This document shows, in pieces, positions 7,372 to 15,535 of a stretch of 64,000 nucleotides of DNA. The stretch lies in contig NZ_LT732535.1 of assembly GCF_900156915.1 (NCBI RefSeq), positions 1,079,823 through 1,143,822 on the forward strand, given 5' to 3'. This DNA comes from Sediminibacillus massiliensis (GTDB taxonomy: Bacteria > Bacillota > Bacilli > Bacillales > Amphibacillaceae). The stretch's first letter is position 1; every line of letters starts with the position of its first letter. The notes below the pieces were generated by a model. The model was not told where the DNA came from, ran no database searches, and was given only the letters and a program-made list of their open reading frames with translations. The position numbers were made by a program, and so were the translations under genes.

Positions 7372-8496
7372 ATGAGCAAAAACAATAATGCATTATTATC
7401 CACTTATACATTTGCTAATGGCGTCGAATTGAAAAATCGAATCGTCATGGCACCAATGACCAACTTCTCATCGAACGATGACGGAACGATCACCGAAGCA
7501 GAGGCCGCCTATTATGCAAGGCGTTCAAGCGGTGCGAGTATGGTGATTACCGCCTGTACATATGTAACGCCGAACGGTAAAGGCTTTCCTGGTGAGTTCG
7601 GTGCAGATTCTGACGACATGATTCCAAGCCTAAGCAAATTGGCTAAAGCAATCAAGGACCAAGGCGCCAAAGCTGTTCTGCAAATCTTTCACGGCGGCCG
7701 AATGTGCCCGCCAGACCTTGTTCCAGGAAAAGAAGTAGTCAGTGCAAGTGACGTTCCTGCAGAAGGTGAAGGCAATCCAGTACCAAAATCTTTGTCTGAA
7801 TCTGAAATCGAAGAGATTATCGATGCGTTCGGTGAAACAACACGCCGGGCTATAACTGCAGGTTTTGACGGAGTGGAAATTCACGGTGCCAACGGATACT
7901 TGATCCAGCAATTCTTTTCACCTCATTCCAACCGTCGTGAAGACCGGTTCGGAGGCAGTTTGGAGAAACGGATGGCGTTTCCATTGGCGGTTGTCGACAA
8001 AGTAAAAAGCGTTGCTGCGGAACATGCGGATTCTTCATTCCTCATTGGTTACCGGTTTTCTCCGGAAGAGCCGGAAACACCAGGTATCACAATGGATGAA
8101 ACGCTTGCTCTCATAGATGTACTTTCAGACAAAGGTTTGGATTATCTGCACGTTTCTTTGATGGAGTTCGCTTCTACTCCAAGACGTGGTGTGGATGATT
8201 TGAACAAGACACGGATTGATCACCTACAAGAAACGATCGATAACAGGGTCCCATTAATCGGTGTAGGCTCCATTTATACTGCTGAAGATGCACGTCATGC
8301 ACTTGAATCCGGTGTGCCGCTGCTGGCATTGGGCCGCGAGTTAATTATTGATCCTGACTGGGTGCAAAAAGTCGCTGAAGGAAAAGAAGATGAGATTATA
8401 ACTGAGCTCGACAAGGACAAACAGGAGCAGCTGGTCGTACCGGATCCATTGTGGAATATTATCACTACTACCCCCGGGTGGTTTCCAGGCGTTTAA
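7372..8496 (+). CDS. NADH-dependent flavin oxidoreductase, Old Yellow Enzyme family (YqiG-like)
   Basis: A 374-residue FMN enzyme of the Old Yellow Enzyme family, which reduces activated C=C bonds of enones, quinones and similar electrophiles. Visible marks are LKNRIVMAPMTNF near residue 27, the substrate His/Asn pair in VEIHGANGYLIQQF, SNRREDRFGG, and LLALGRELIIDPDW for phosphate binding. The frame is open from 7324, but GGGAGG stands eleven bases before the ATG at 7372, where homologues start. It ends at a strong terminator. A second enzyme of the same family lies at 9345-10373, and the neighbours suggest a shared role in reactive-carbonyl or quinone defence. Confidence 0.92.
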   Translation: MSKNNNALLSTYTFANGVELKNRIVMAPMTNFSSNDDGTITEAEAAYYARRSSGASMVITACTYVTPNGKGFPGEFGADSDDMIPSLSKLAKAIKDQGAKAVLQIFHGGRMCPPDLVPGKEVVSASDVPAEGEGNPVPKSLSESEIEEIIDAFGETTRRAITAGFDGVEIHGANGYLIQQFFSPHSNRREDRFGGSLEKRMAFPLAVVDKVKSVAAEHADSSFLIGYRFSPEEPETPGITMDETLALIDVLSDKGLDYLHVSLMEFASTPRRGVDDLNKTRIDHLQETIDNRVPLIGVGSIYTAEDARHALESGVPLLALGRELIIDPDWVQKVAEGKEDEIITELDKDKQEQLVVPDPLWNIITTTPGWFPGV

Positions 8497-8513
8497 ATTA
8501 CTTGTGATAAATC

Positions 8514-8554
8514 AAACCCCCACCGCCAATCAAAAATTGGCGGTGGGGGTTTTT
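8514..8554 (+). terminator. Strong terminator after the YqiG-like gene
   Basis: AAACCCCCACCGCCAAT (8514-8530) pairs perfectly with ATTGGCGGTGGGGGTTT, followed by more T. The stem is 17 bp. Confidence 0.92.
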
Positions 8555-8625
8555 AACATCTATCGAGTTTGGTTATTAAAGTAGTTGTTAGCAAACAATA
8601 CTATGCTGGATATTGCGGAGAACAC

Positions 8626-9285
8626 CTATGCTTCTTCCAACGTTTCAACTACTTTTCTTGCCGTACTGCCGCTTGATTGTGGATTCTGACCGGTGACCAA
8701 ATTCCCGTCTCGGACAGAGTAGTCAGACCAATTGGCTCCAGCCTCAAATAATGCGCCTTTTTCACGCAGTTTCGTTTCAAGCAAGAAAGGCATATGCTGG
8801 TCCAATTCCATTTCTCTTTCTTCATCATCTGTAAAAGCTGAAACTTTCTTCCCTTTGACTAATGGAGTTCCATCCTTGTATGTCACATTTACCAAGCCGG
8901 CAGGACCGTGACAGACAGAACCGATTACCCGTTCATCTTCTGCAAATTGCTGTAATACATAAAGCAGCGTTTCATTGTCAGGGAAATCGAACATTGTTCC
9001 ATGCCCGCCGGGAAGGAATATAGCATCAAAGCCGTCAGCATCCTGCTTCGTAAGTTTTTCCGTGTTCTTCAGTTCGGCTTCCGCTTGTTTCCATTCCGGT
9101 TTTTCCTCGATACTGCTAGGATCTAATGCTACTTCTCCGCCTGCGATGCTGGTCACTTTCACATCGTATCCCTTTTCTTTAAAAATTAAATAAGGCACCG
9201 CAAATTCTTCCAGCCAGAGACCTGTTTTATGATCATCTGTGATTGTTGTATGGTTGGTTACCACCATCAGCACTTTTTTTGACAT
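8626..9285 (-). CDS. DJ-1/PfpI family protein (Hsp31/YdeA-type, class I glutamine amidotransferase-like)
   Basis: A 219-residue single-domain protein. The nucleophile elbow is SVCHGPAGL (Cys at about residue 131), the conserved acidic residue comes from the DGFDAIFLPGGHGTMFD segment, and EEKPEWK and GANWSDYSV are family blocks of the Hsp31/YDR533c type. Such proteins act as glyoxalase III-like or protein-repair enzymes against methylglyoxal, and some are chaperones; the present substrate is inferred only from family. Ribosome site GGGAGG precedes the ATG. It lies between two Old Yellow Enzyme genes, with namA on the same strand 60 bases upstream, possibly read together. Confidence 0.9.
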   Translation of the reverse strand: MSKKVLMVVTNHTTITDDHKTGLWLEEFAVPYLIFKEKGYDVKVTSIAGGEVALDPSSIEEKPEWKQAEAELKNTEKLTKQDADGFDAIFLPGGHGTMFDFPDNETLLYVLQQFAEDERVIGSVCHGPAGLVNVTYKDGTPLVKGKKVSAFTDDEEREMELDQHMPFLLETKLREKGALFEAGANWSDYSVRDGNLVTGQNPQSSGSTARKVVETLEEA

Positions 9286-9344
9286 CTTATTTCCTCCCTT
9301 TTTTCTTTTCGTTCATCTTGTATTATTAACCCTGTTTCTCGTTT

Positions 9345-10373
9345 TTACTTAGGAAAACTAACCTGATACTGTCGAGGTATCTCTGTTTCTTTTTTCAGTT
9401 TGGCGGCAGCTTCCAATGTCCAGTATGGATTCCGCAGCATGCCTCTTCCTACTGCTACAAGATCGGCATCTTCATTCCCGATCACGGAATTCGCCAAAGC
9501 AGGCTCGTCCAGCCTCCCGACTGCTATTACCGGAACATTCAATGCTTGTTTGATTTCTCTCGCCAATGGTACTTGATAGGCGACATGTGTACCCGGCCGG
9601 CCGTGCGCAGCAATCGGACCTTCTCCGCCTGCGCTGACATGGAACATGTCGACGCCTGCATCCTTGTACACTTTCGAGAATTCGATACTTTCTTCGATCC
9701 CGTATCCTCCGTCGACATACTCTTTTCCGGATATACGCATGATCAGCGGCATATCTTCCGGCATCACACTTTTCGCTGCTTCTACCACTTCTTTGCCGAA
9801 TTTTGTTAGATCTTGTCCATACTCATCGGTCCTTTTATTTGTATATGCAGACTGAAATTCATGAATAAGGTAGCCGTGAGCACCATGAAGTTCGATGGCA
9901 TCCACACCGGCTTTGACAGCACGTTCCACAGCTGATTGGAACTTTTCTACCATATCTTTGATTTCCGCAGTCGAAAGCTCCCGAGGTGTTTTGGAATTTT
10001 CGTCAAATGGAATAGCTGAAGGTGCAACAGGCTCGTCAGCATCTTCCGCCTTTCTCCCAGCATGAGCGATTTGGATACCGACTTTTGCGCCATGTTGATG
10101 ACAGGCTTCCACGATTCTTGCCAATGCCGGAATCTGTTCATCTGACCAAAGACCTAAATCATAATCGGTGATCCGTCCATCGGGTTCTACATCTGTCATT
10201 TCGATGATGACGAAACTAGCTCCACCAATTGCCCGGCTCACATAATGTATGTAATGCCAATCGGTGGCGATGCCGTCTTTGTTTGTTACAGAATACTGGC
10301 ACATCGGCGGCATAACGACACGATTTTTCAGTTCCAGCCCTTTTATTTTGAAAGGCGTAAATAAATGATCCAT
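9345..10373 (-). CDS. namA: NADPH dehydrogenase NamA (YqjM-type Old Yellow Enzyme)
   Basis: A 342-residue FMN protein closely matching B. subtilis YqjM. PPMCQYSV carries the Cys/Tyr pair (residues 25 and 27, equal to YqjM Cys26/Tyr28) that marks the thermophilic-like class; the substrate His pair is in IELHGAHGYLIHEF; NKRTDEYG and VAVGRGMLRNPYW are also diagnostic. It reduces enones, nitro-esters and nitroaromatics with NADPH. A TTG six bases further upstream is in frame, but AGAAGGGA is placed properly only for the ATG at 10373. Its promoter region holds a TGCATG dyad (10448-10461), and the gene just upstream encodes a MarR regulator. Confidence 0.94.
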   Translation of the reverse strand: MDHLFTPFKIKGLELKNRVVMPPMCQYSVTNKDGIATDWHYIHYVSRAIGGASFVIIEMTDVEPDGRITDYDLGLWSDEQIPALARIVEACHQHGAKVGIQIAHAGRKAEDADEPVAPSAIPFDENSKTPRELSTAEIKDMVEKFQSAVERAVKAGVDAIELHGAHGYLIHEFQSAYTNKRTDEYGQDLTKFGKEVVEAAKSVMPEDMPLIMRISGKEYVDGGYGIEESIEFSKVYKDAGVDMFHVSAGGEGPIAAHGRPGTHVAYQVPLAREIKQALNVPVIAVGRLDEPALANSVIGNEDADLVAVGRGMLRNPYWTLEAAAKLKKETEIPRQYQVSFPK

Positions 10374-10447
10374 ATACAATTCCCTTCTTTCCGAAAAAAT
10401 TTTTCCCTGTACATGATATAATGTCGGTCTATTCGAATATTATTAAT

Positions 10448-10461
10448 TGCATGCACATGCA
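10448..10461. promoter_or_regulatory. Candidate operator dyad upstream of namA
   Basis: TGCATG-CA-CATGCA is a 6-bp dyad in the namA promoter region, flanked by TTG and ATACAA. On the reverse strand it falls between a possible -35 TTGTAT and a possible -10 TAATAT. A MarR-type protein is the natural candidate to bind it; that link is inference. Confidence 0.45.
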
Positions 10462-10516
10462 TACAATAGACGATTGGAAATAGAATCGTCAATCAATTAA
10501 ACTTCAACTCCCCTTC

Positions 10517-10559
10517 AACAAAAAAACTCCCCAGCAAAATGTGCTGAAAGGAGCTGTTT
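10517..10559 (-). terminator. Terminator after marR gene
   Basis: On the reverse strand CTCC...CAGCA pairs with TGCTG...GGAG and a run of seven T follows, directly after the stop of the MarR gene. Confidence 0.75.
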
Positions 10560-11012
10560 TCATTGACTTGTATGTTTTGTTTCTGCCAGAAATAAACGGG
10601 CTAAACTTTCCTTCACATCCTCGCGATCGAGGGCAGATTCGAGCTGCTGATGAAAAGTGATGGTTGCTTTTTCCAGTTTACTTTCCCCTATTCCGGTGAT
10701 TGAAGTGTAAATATTTCTACGGTCATCCTGACAGATTTCCCTCTGCAAGGCGCCACAGCCTTTTGCTTCGAATCTGGAAACCAATCTTGACATGGCACTC
10801 TGACTCAAACCCACCATTGACTGCAATTGCTGTAACCTTAATTTCTTATCAGGAGATTCATGTAAAAAAAGAAGGACATAAAATTCTTTCAACGACAAAT
10901 CATGTTCCTGCTGCAACCTTGCTTCTAGTTCATTGGAAATCCTGCCGTAGGCATCCGTTAAAGAAAGCCAGCCAGAAATAAGACTGCTGTTCCTATCATG
11001 TTCTATTATCAT
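10560..11012 (-). CDS. MarR family transcriptional regulator with two wing cysteines
   Basis: A 150-residue MarR protein. The winged helix runs from LSLKEFYVLLFL through LQQLQSMVGLSQSAMSRLVSRFEAKG, with the wing motif QDDRR. Two cysteines lie in the wing region, at about residues 86 (KGCGAL) and 94 (REICQDD). Thiol-based MarR regulators of quinone and electrophile stress exist in bacilli (YodB, MhqR, HypR families), and the neighbours here (two Old Yellow Enzymes, DJ-1, nitronate monooxygenase) fit such a regulon, but sensing by these cysteines is inference. The in-frame GTG three bases earlier is also possible as a start. Confidence 0.88.
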   Translation of the reverse strand: MIIEHDRNSSLISGWLSLTDAYGRISNELEARLQQEHDLSLKEFYVLLFLHESPDKKLRLQQLQSMVGLSQSAMSRLVSRFEAKGCGALQREICQDDRRNIYTSITGIGESKLEKATITFHQQLESALDREDVKESLARLFLAETKHTSQ

Positions 11013-11097
11013 CACCGCCTATACCAGATACTAGCATTATTATAACTTATAGTGGGCAATTTTCATATATCAGCAGGATTCTACCATTATGCAAACA

Positions 11098-12456
11098 TCA
11101 CTGTTCCTCAGCCGTAGAGTGATGTTTCAAATTCGGCAGAAAACCGCCTATTACAGCACCGGCTAAAGCTGGCAATGTCCAGCCAAGCCCCATACTGTAT
11201 AGAGGCAGATAATCAAGATAGAATGCACTTACGGTTTCAAACAAAGTTATGGTCGCTTCCGGCAAACTGCCAGTTAAGGCATTGTAACCATCCACTACAC
11301 AGACGAAAAAGGTCAGCAGCATAGACATCGCATAGACACCTTTCCGGTTTCCGAATAATGGGGAAATAAGACCCAACACAATTAGAACGATCGCCAGTGG
11401 ATACAAAAACATCAAGACGGGTACTGCAAATTGAATGATATTCGTTAGACCGAAGTTTGCTATCGCAAACGAAACGAGACATAAAAAAAGCACAAATGTT
11501 TTATAGCTCACTTTCGGAAAAACTTCATGAAAGAATTCACTGCAGGAGGTAATTAGCCCGATGCTTGTTTTAAGACAGGCCAATACGATGATGACAGCCA
11601 GTAACACAGCACCGAATGGTCCAAAATAGTTTTGGGCAACAGCAGCAAAAATCTGTCCTCCATTTTCAAATTTACCGACTGCAGATACACTCGAGGCCCC
11701 CATATAGGTGATCAGGCCATAGATCAATGTCATCAGGCCCATGGCGAACACCCCTGATTTCCATGTTGCCTTGGCAATTGCCTTCGTTTCTGTAATACCC
11801 TGTCCTTTAATAGCATTGATGACGACAATCCCGAAGGCAAGCGACGCTAAAGCATCCATCGTATTATAGCCTTCTTTAAAGCCTGTCATAAAGGCAAAGC
11901 GACTATAATCACCCACCGGACTGCCGAATGAACCCATCGGTTTTATGATAGTAACGACAATTAAAATAAATAAGAACAGTAAAAAGGCCGGTGTAAGATA
12001 CTTGCCGATATAATCCATGATTTTCGCCGGGTTCCGGGAAAAATAGTAAACAATAACAAAAAACAAAAAGCTGAAAACACCAAGTAATAGGCTGGCTTGG
12101 TCAGGATTGATGAATGGGCTGAAACCAACTTCGAATGGTACAGTTGCTGTACGCGGAATAGCGAAGAATGGGCCGATTGTTAAGTAAAGCATCATGGAAA
12201 AAATGATTCCGAACACGGGATGAACCCTGTCAGCCAATTCCCGCAAACCGTTGCTCCCCGATAAGCCGATCGCTAAAATCCCCATAAACGGCAAGCCGAT
12301 CGTCGTTATTAAAAAGCCGATCAGGGCCGGCCAAAACTGGGTCCCAGCCATCTGTCCCAATTGAATCGGAAAAATCAAGTTCCCTGCCCCGAAATACATT
12401 CCGAACAGCATGGTACCAATGATGGCATAGGTAGAAAATGGTATTTTGCTTTGCAT
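11098..12456 (-). CDS. brnQ: Branched-chain amino acid transport carrier BrnQ
   Basis: A 452-residue membrane protein with about twelve helices, opening with FSTYAIIGTMLFGMYFGAGN and LIFPIQLGQMAG, the unmistakable N-terminus of BrnQ (LIVCS family). It imports leucine, isoleucine and valine with Na+ or H+. The frame extends 28 codons further upstream, but AGAAGGGA is eight bases before the ATG at 12456, and homologues begin there. ALASLAFGIVVINAIKGQG and GGQIFAAVAQNYFG are family blocks. It is a single-gene unit; I saw no T-box or clear CodY box in the 400 bases upstream. Confidence 0.93.
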   Translation of the reverse strand: MQSKIPFSTYAIIGTMLFGMYFGAGNLIFPIQLGQMAGTQFWPALIGFLITTIGLPFMGILAIGLSGSNGLRELADRVHPVFGIIFSMMLYLTIGPFFAIPRTATVPFEVGFSPFINPDQASLLLGVFSFLFFVIVYYFSRNPAKIMDYIGKYLTPAFLLFLFILIVVTIIKPMGSFGSPVGDYSRFAFMTGFKEGYNTMDALASLAFGIVVINAIKGQGITETKAIAKATWKSGVFAMGLMTLIYGLITYMGASSVSAVGKFENGGQIFAAVAQNYFGPFGAVLLAVIIVLACLKTSIGLITSCSEFFHEVFPKVSYKTFVLFLCLVSFAIANFGLTNIIQFAVPVLMFLYPLAIVLIVLGLISPLFGNRKGVYAMSMLLTFFVCVVDGYNALTGSLPEATITLFETVSAFYLDYLPLYSMGLGWTLPALAGAVIGGFLPNLKHHSTAEEQ

Positions 12457-12859
12457 ATACATTGTCCCTTCTAGATGTGATATATTGTGTGTCCATTTAC
12501 GACAATAGAAATAATCATAACAAGATATACAAAAAGGCACAATATATTTTTAATTTTAAAAAGTCGGACAAATGTAGATTCCAAAGAATGAATTCCACTC
12601 TATAAGTCAGCGTCAACCATTCCAATTGCTTTTTTCTCGAAATTTTCTTCCCTTCCCATGATTATTACTTATCTGTCAGAAACCTTGTCCCTCTAGGCGC
12701 AAAAGGGACTAAGAATTTCCCCGATATCAGTTTTGGATGATAAAGCAATAATTCATCTCAAATTGATATTTTATTTATCTCTAAATGAGATATATAGTAA
12801 ATATAAGAAATGAAAGCGGTTAACCGCTCATCACTTTTTTTACAAAGGGGATTGTTAAT
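12457..12859. other. Intergenic region between brnQ and small gene copy B
   Basis: The left half is the AT-rich promoter side of brnQ on the reverse strand, with a possible TTGTCC and TATATT pair near 12550-12580. The right part, from 12755, is the control region of small gene copy B. Nothing else was recognised. Confidence 0.5.
12755..12859 (+). promoter_or_regulatory. Control region of small gene copy B: palindrome plus leader hairpin
   Basis: ATCTCAAATTGATA (from 12755), then TATCTC-TAAAT-GAGATA (12776-12792), an AT-rich stretch, a perfect hairpin AGCGGTTAACCGCT (12815-12828) followed by CTTTTTT, and the ribosome site AAAGGGGATTGTTAA. The parallel region of copy A (6243-6347) shows the same elements in the same order. 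The hairpin sequence differs but the pairing is kept, which points to selection on structure. Confidence 0.7.
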
Positions 12860-13009
12860 ATGAGCCAAACACTAAGAAACGACCTAATGAACGATTTACG
12901 GAATCTAGCTTTCCTTAATGAAGAAAAGGTTAACAACATGACAGATTCAGAAGTGGAATATTACCACTGGCTCTATTTAGAAGAAGAATCCGTATATAAC
13001 TTAATGTAA
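12860..13009 (+). CDS. Small conserved protein, copy B (49 aa)
   Basis: A 49-residue product opening MSQTLRNDLMNDLRN and closing with YYHWLYLEEESVYNLM. It is the paralogue of the 48-aa product at 6096-6242; identical or similar residues run along the whole length, strongest at YYHWLYLEE. Ribosome site AAAGGGG lies ten bases before the ATG and sits in a stretch identical to that of copy A. The C-terminal half is rich in aromatic and acidic residues. No membrane segment or known motif is seen. The function is unknown; a small regulatory partner protein is one option but is not supported by motif. Confidence 0.8.
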   Translation: MSQTLRNDLMNDLRNLAFLNEEKVNNMTDSEVEYYHWLYLEEESVYNLM

Positions 13010-13019
13010 AATAAATAAG

Positions 13020-13058
13020 GAAGGGTCTGACTCCGGTGAACGAGCCAGACCTTTTTTC
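13020..13058 (+). terminator. Terminator after small gene copy B
   Basis: GGTCTG and CAGACC form the outer stem with GACTC/GAGCC inside, followed by CTTTTTTC. It also separates the gene from the convergent nitronate monooxygenase gene. Confidence 0.8.
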
Positions 13059-13061
13059 TTG

Positions 13062-14147
13062 TTAAAATATTTTTCTGTCCATCAACTCTTCAGCACTTGA
13101 AACTATATCTTCCATTAAAGCTTTTACTGTTTGAGCTTTGGCAAGTCTTGGACTCTGACCAGACCAAAGCGACATAAACTCCTTCTTGTTTTGCCTTGAA
13201 GATGCTGCACGAAGCCCTTTCGTCAGCGCATTCTGAACAGGAAATCCAGGCCAGGAAACTTTCATCCGGTGCATGTCTGTAATGAATTCGTTAACAATAC
13301 CTCTTGCCCACTTACCCGAGAATGCCTTGGTCAGAACGGTATCATCCTCCCGAGCATGAAGGACTGCATTTTTGTGGAGAGGGTGTGCTCCGCTTTCAAG
13401 ACATGTCAGGAAAGCAGTACCCATTTGAACCCCCTCCGCTCCGAGAAGCAAAGACGCCATCAATCCTCTGCCATCCATAATTCCGCCAGCTCCAATGACG
13501 GGAATGGAGACATTGTCCGAAACCTGGGGAATCAGCGACATTAAGCCAACCGGACTCGAATCGTCCGCCTTTATAAAAGCTCCCCGATGGCCGCCCGCCT
13601 CGCTGCCCTGGACAACGACTATATCCATTCCACTCTCTTCTATTGCAAGCGCTTCTTCCACCGACGTTGCGGTTCCCACTAAGACAACATCGTGTTGCTT
13701 AAATGTATCGATCACTTCTTTTGGAGGGATTCCGAACGTAAACGAACAGATGGGAACCTTCTCCTCGATTACGACCTTCACTTGTTTACGGAATATTTCC
13801 GACGTTTCTTCAAATAAAGGGACCTCCCTGTAATTAGTCCGGGGTACTTTCAGTTGCTCCTGAATCGGTTGCAGTAAATGGTTTGCTGCTTCTACTTCTT
13901 CTTCTATCACGTTGAACTCCGTTGGGACAAAAAGATTGATGCCAAAATTGCAGGAAGTCCATTGTCTTATTTCGTTAATCTGATTTCGTATTTGACCGGG
14001 ACTCATATAACCCGCACCGATGGTACCGAGCCCTCCGCAATTGGAAACCTCCGCCACCAATTTTGATGTCGTCACCCCGCCTGCCATTGGAGCCTGGATA
14101 ACCGGATATTTTATTCCCAATTGCTTTGTTGCTTCATTTTCCAACAT
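13062..14147 (-). CDS. Nitronate monooxygenase (2-nitropropane dioxygenase family)
   Basis: A 361-residue FMN-binding TIM-barrel protein. YPVIQAPMAGGVTTSKL at the N-terminus, GGLGTIGAGY, VVVQGSEAGGHRG with the family's key His, PVIGAGGIMDGRG and GAEGVQMGTAFL for FMN phosphate binding are all present in normal order. These enzymes oxidise nitronates such as propionate-3-nitronate. The ATG has a GGGGTG site seven bases upstream. It is a single gene converging on small gene copy B; its neighbours include other flavin enzymes acting on electrophiles. Confidence 0.93.
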   Translation of the reverse strand: MLENEATKQLGIKYPVIQAPMAGGVTTSKLVAEVSNCGGLGTIGAGYMSPGQIRNQINEIRQWTSCNFGINLFVPTEFNVIEEEVEAANHLLQPIQEQLKVPRTNYREVPLFEETSEIFRKQVKVVIEEKVPICSFTFGIPPKEVIDTFKQHDVVLVGTATSVEEALAIEESGMDIVVVQGSEAGGHRGAFIKADDSSPVGLMSLIPQVSDNVSIPVIGAGGIMDGRGLMASLLLGAEGVQMGTAFLTCLESGAHPLHKNAVLHAREDDTVLTKAFSGKWARGIVNEFITDMHRMKVSWPGFPVQNALTKGLRAASSRQNKKEFMSLWSGQSPRLAKAQTVKALMEDIVSSAEELMDRKIF

Positions 14148-14317
14148 AGACGAACACCCCGATATCTAGATTTGACCTCATCTACATATTCTTGGAGGAT
14201 TCTCATATTCCTTTTTTTTGTGCATTTGTGTTTGTCAGCGCACAGCGATTTCTGTTAAAGGCTGACACGATTCTCTAAAATAACCGGATTTCTGACTCTT
14301 GCCTGTTTATTGCTCTT

Positions 14318-15079
14318 CTACTCGGCTTGTTGCGTAAAGAATTCCATAGCTTGATTGAGCCATTCCTGTTCCTCTTCCGTAAAAGGCGAGGGCATCATTT
14401 GCTCCAGTTCTTTGATATCCGTTTCCTCTACCTCTGCATCGGCTAATTGCCGGATTAGATCTTCTCCAAGGAAGGCAAAAGTCGCTTCAAGGTATTGGCC
14501 AGCCATTTCAATCACTTCCGGATCGTCAAAGGGTCTTCCGTAAAGCATTCTCACCCTTTTTGCCAACATCAGAAAGGTATCATCGAACTCCGTCTTCTCT
14601 TGTTCCGATTTGTTTGCCAGCTCTTTTGCAACATCTGTCAGCATATGCTCTTCCATCCACTCTTTTTGCTTATTATCCAGATGCAGATGATTGATCAGGC
14701 TTAACAATAAATTGCTGTCGATCGCTCTTTCTTCTTCCAATAGCCTCATTACCCTTCTAATAGCTTCCATTGAAGCATCGATCCGCGCACTTTCTTTCTC
14801 TAGTGCCTTTAAGTGGAGGCCTAGCGTTTCATTCAAATCGACAGTAAAGCTTGATTCTTTCATCAATTCTCTGATCTTTTCCAAGCTGTAACCGAGAAAT
14901 TTCAAACTTAGTATTTTTTGCAATGTGAGAAGGTCCTGCTGAACATAAACGCGGTGGCCTGAACTTTGGTTCTTTTCAGGTTGAAGCAAACCAATTTCAT
15001 CGTAGTAATGCAATGTTCTGATAGATATTCCAGTCCTTTCAGAGAATTCACCAATCGAATACTTTGATTCACTGGTCAT
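14318..15079 (-). CDS. MerR family transcriptional regulator
   Basis: A 253-residue regulator. The N-terminal winged helix reads YSIGEFSERTGISIRTLHYY, DEIGLLQP and GHRVYVQQDLLTLQ; a coiled-coil dimerisation helix follows to about residue 115, and the C-terminal half is a helical effector domain containing RVRMLYGRPFDDPEV, like those of multidrug-type MerR proteins. The ATG at 15079 has GGGGGT seven bases upstream; the one two codons earlier is too close. Its promoter has the 19-base spacer with a central dyad that MerR proteins untwist, so it very likely controls itself. The effector is unknown. Confidence 0.9.
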   Translation of the reverse strand: MTSESKYSIGEFSERTGISIRTLHYYDEIGLLQPEKNQSSGHRVYVQQDLLTLQKILSLKFLGYSLEKIRELMKESSFTVDLNETLGLHLKALEKESARIDASMEAIRRVMRLLEEERAIDSNLLLSLINHLHLDNKQKEWMEEHMLTDVAKELANKSEQEKTEFDDTFLMLAKRVRMLYGRPFDDPEVIEMAGQYLEATFAFLGEDLIRQLADAEVEETDIKELEQMMPSPFTEEEQEWLNQAMEFFTQQAE

Positions 15080-15109
15080 CAACATACCCCCTAAAATAGT
15101 TATACATTC

Positions 15110-15140
15110 ATTATAAAACCTCCCGTTACTGGAGGTTCAA
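15110..15140 (-). promoter_or_regulatory. MerR-type promoter with 19-bp spacer
   Basis: On the reverse strand -35 TTGAAC (15135-15140) and -10 TATAAT (15110-15115) are 19 bases apart. The spacer contains AACCTCC and GGAGGTT, a perfect 7-bp dyad around a 7-base centre. Long spacers with dyads are the mark of MerR-activated promoters. Confidence 0.85.
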
Positions 15141-15250
15141 TAATTAAATCCCTTATCTCCTTGTTATTTCTACCAACGGCGCAATGAACCATTTTTAAAA
15201 TAACCTAACACCAATCCGATATGGTAAAATGCACAGGAGGGGGCGATGTT

Positions 15251-15535
15251 GTGAAAAATCATCCTGACAAAAACAAGGATTATCGTTTCAGAATAGCTAA
15301 CAGGGAGGCGCTTATAGGGATAGGATTAGTCTTATTCAATTTCATTTGGTGGTTCGCCTTCGCCTATGGACTGGGAGGGAAAGACACCTCTACATATACA
15401 TTTATTTTCGGAATACCTGCATGGTTTTTTTTCAGCTGCATAATTGGTGTAGCGATTATGGCGATACTGGTATGGATTGTCGTAAGAGTGTTTTTTACAG
15501 AAGTACCTTTTGATGAGGAGTTAGAAAACGAATGA
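15251..15535 (+). CDS. yhdT: YhdT family (DUF997) membrane protein
   Basis: A 94-residue protein with two membrane helices: IGIGLVLFNFIWWFAFAYG and the segment FFFSCIIGVAIMAILVWIVV. NREALIGIGL and the acidic tail FTEVPFDEELENE fit the DUF997/YhdT family, which sits upstream of panF in many bacteria and is thought to act with it. A frame opens at 15221, but AGGAGGG precedes the GTG at 15251 by eight bases. The last codons overlap the panF start by 4 bp (ATGA), showing coupled translation. Confidence 0.88.
   Translation: MKNHPDKNKDYRFRIANREALIGIGLVLFNFIWWFAFAYGLGGKDTSTYTFIFGIPAWFFFSCIIGVAIMAILVWIVVRVFFTEVPFDEELENE

Noticed and set aside
12457-12760. T-box or CodY control of brnQ
   Set aside because: No T-box core (AGGGTGG...), specifier stem or clear AATTTTCWGAAAATT-like site could be found by eye.
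12811-12828. cre-like GAAAGCGGTTAACCG ahead of small gene copy B
   Set aside because: It matches the cre consensus partly, but the corresponding place in copy A keeps only the pairing, so a hairpin explains it better.
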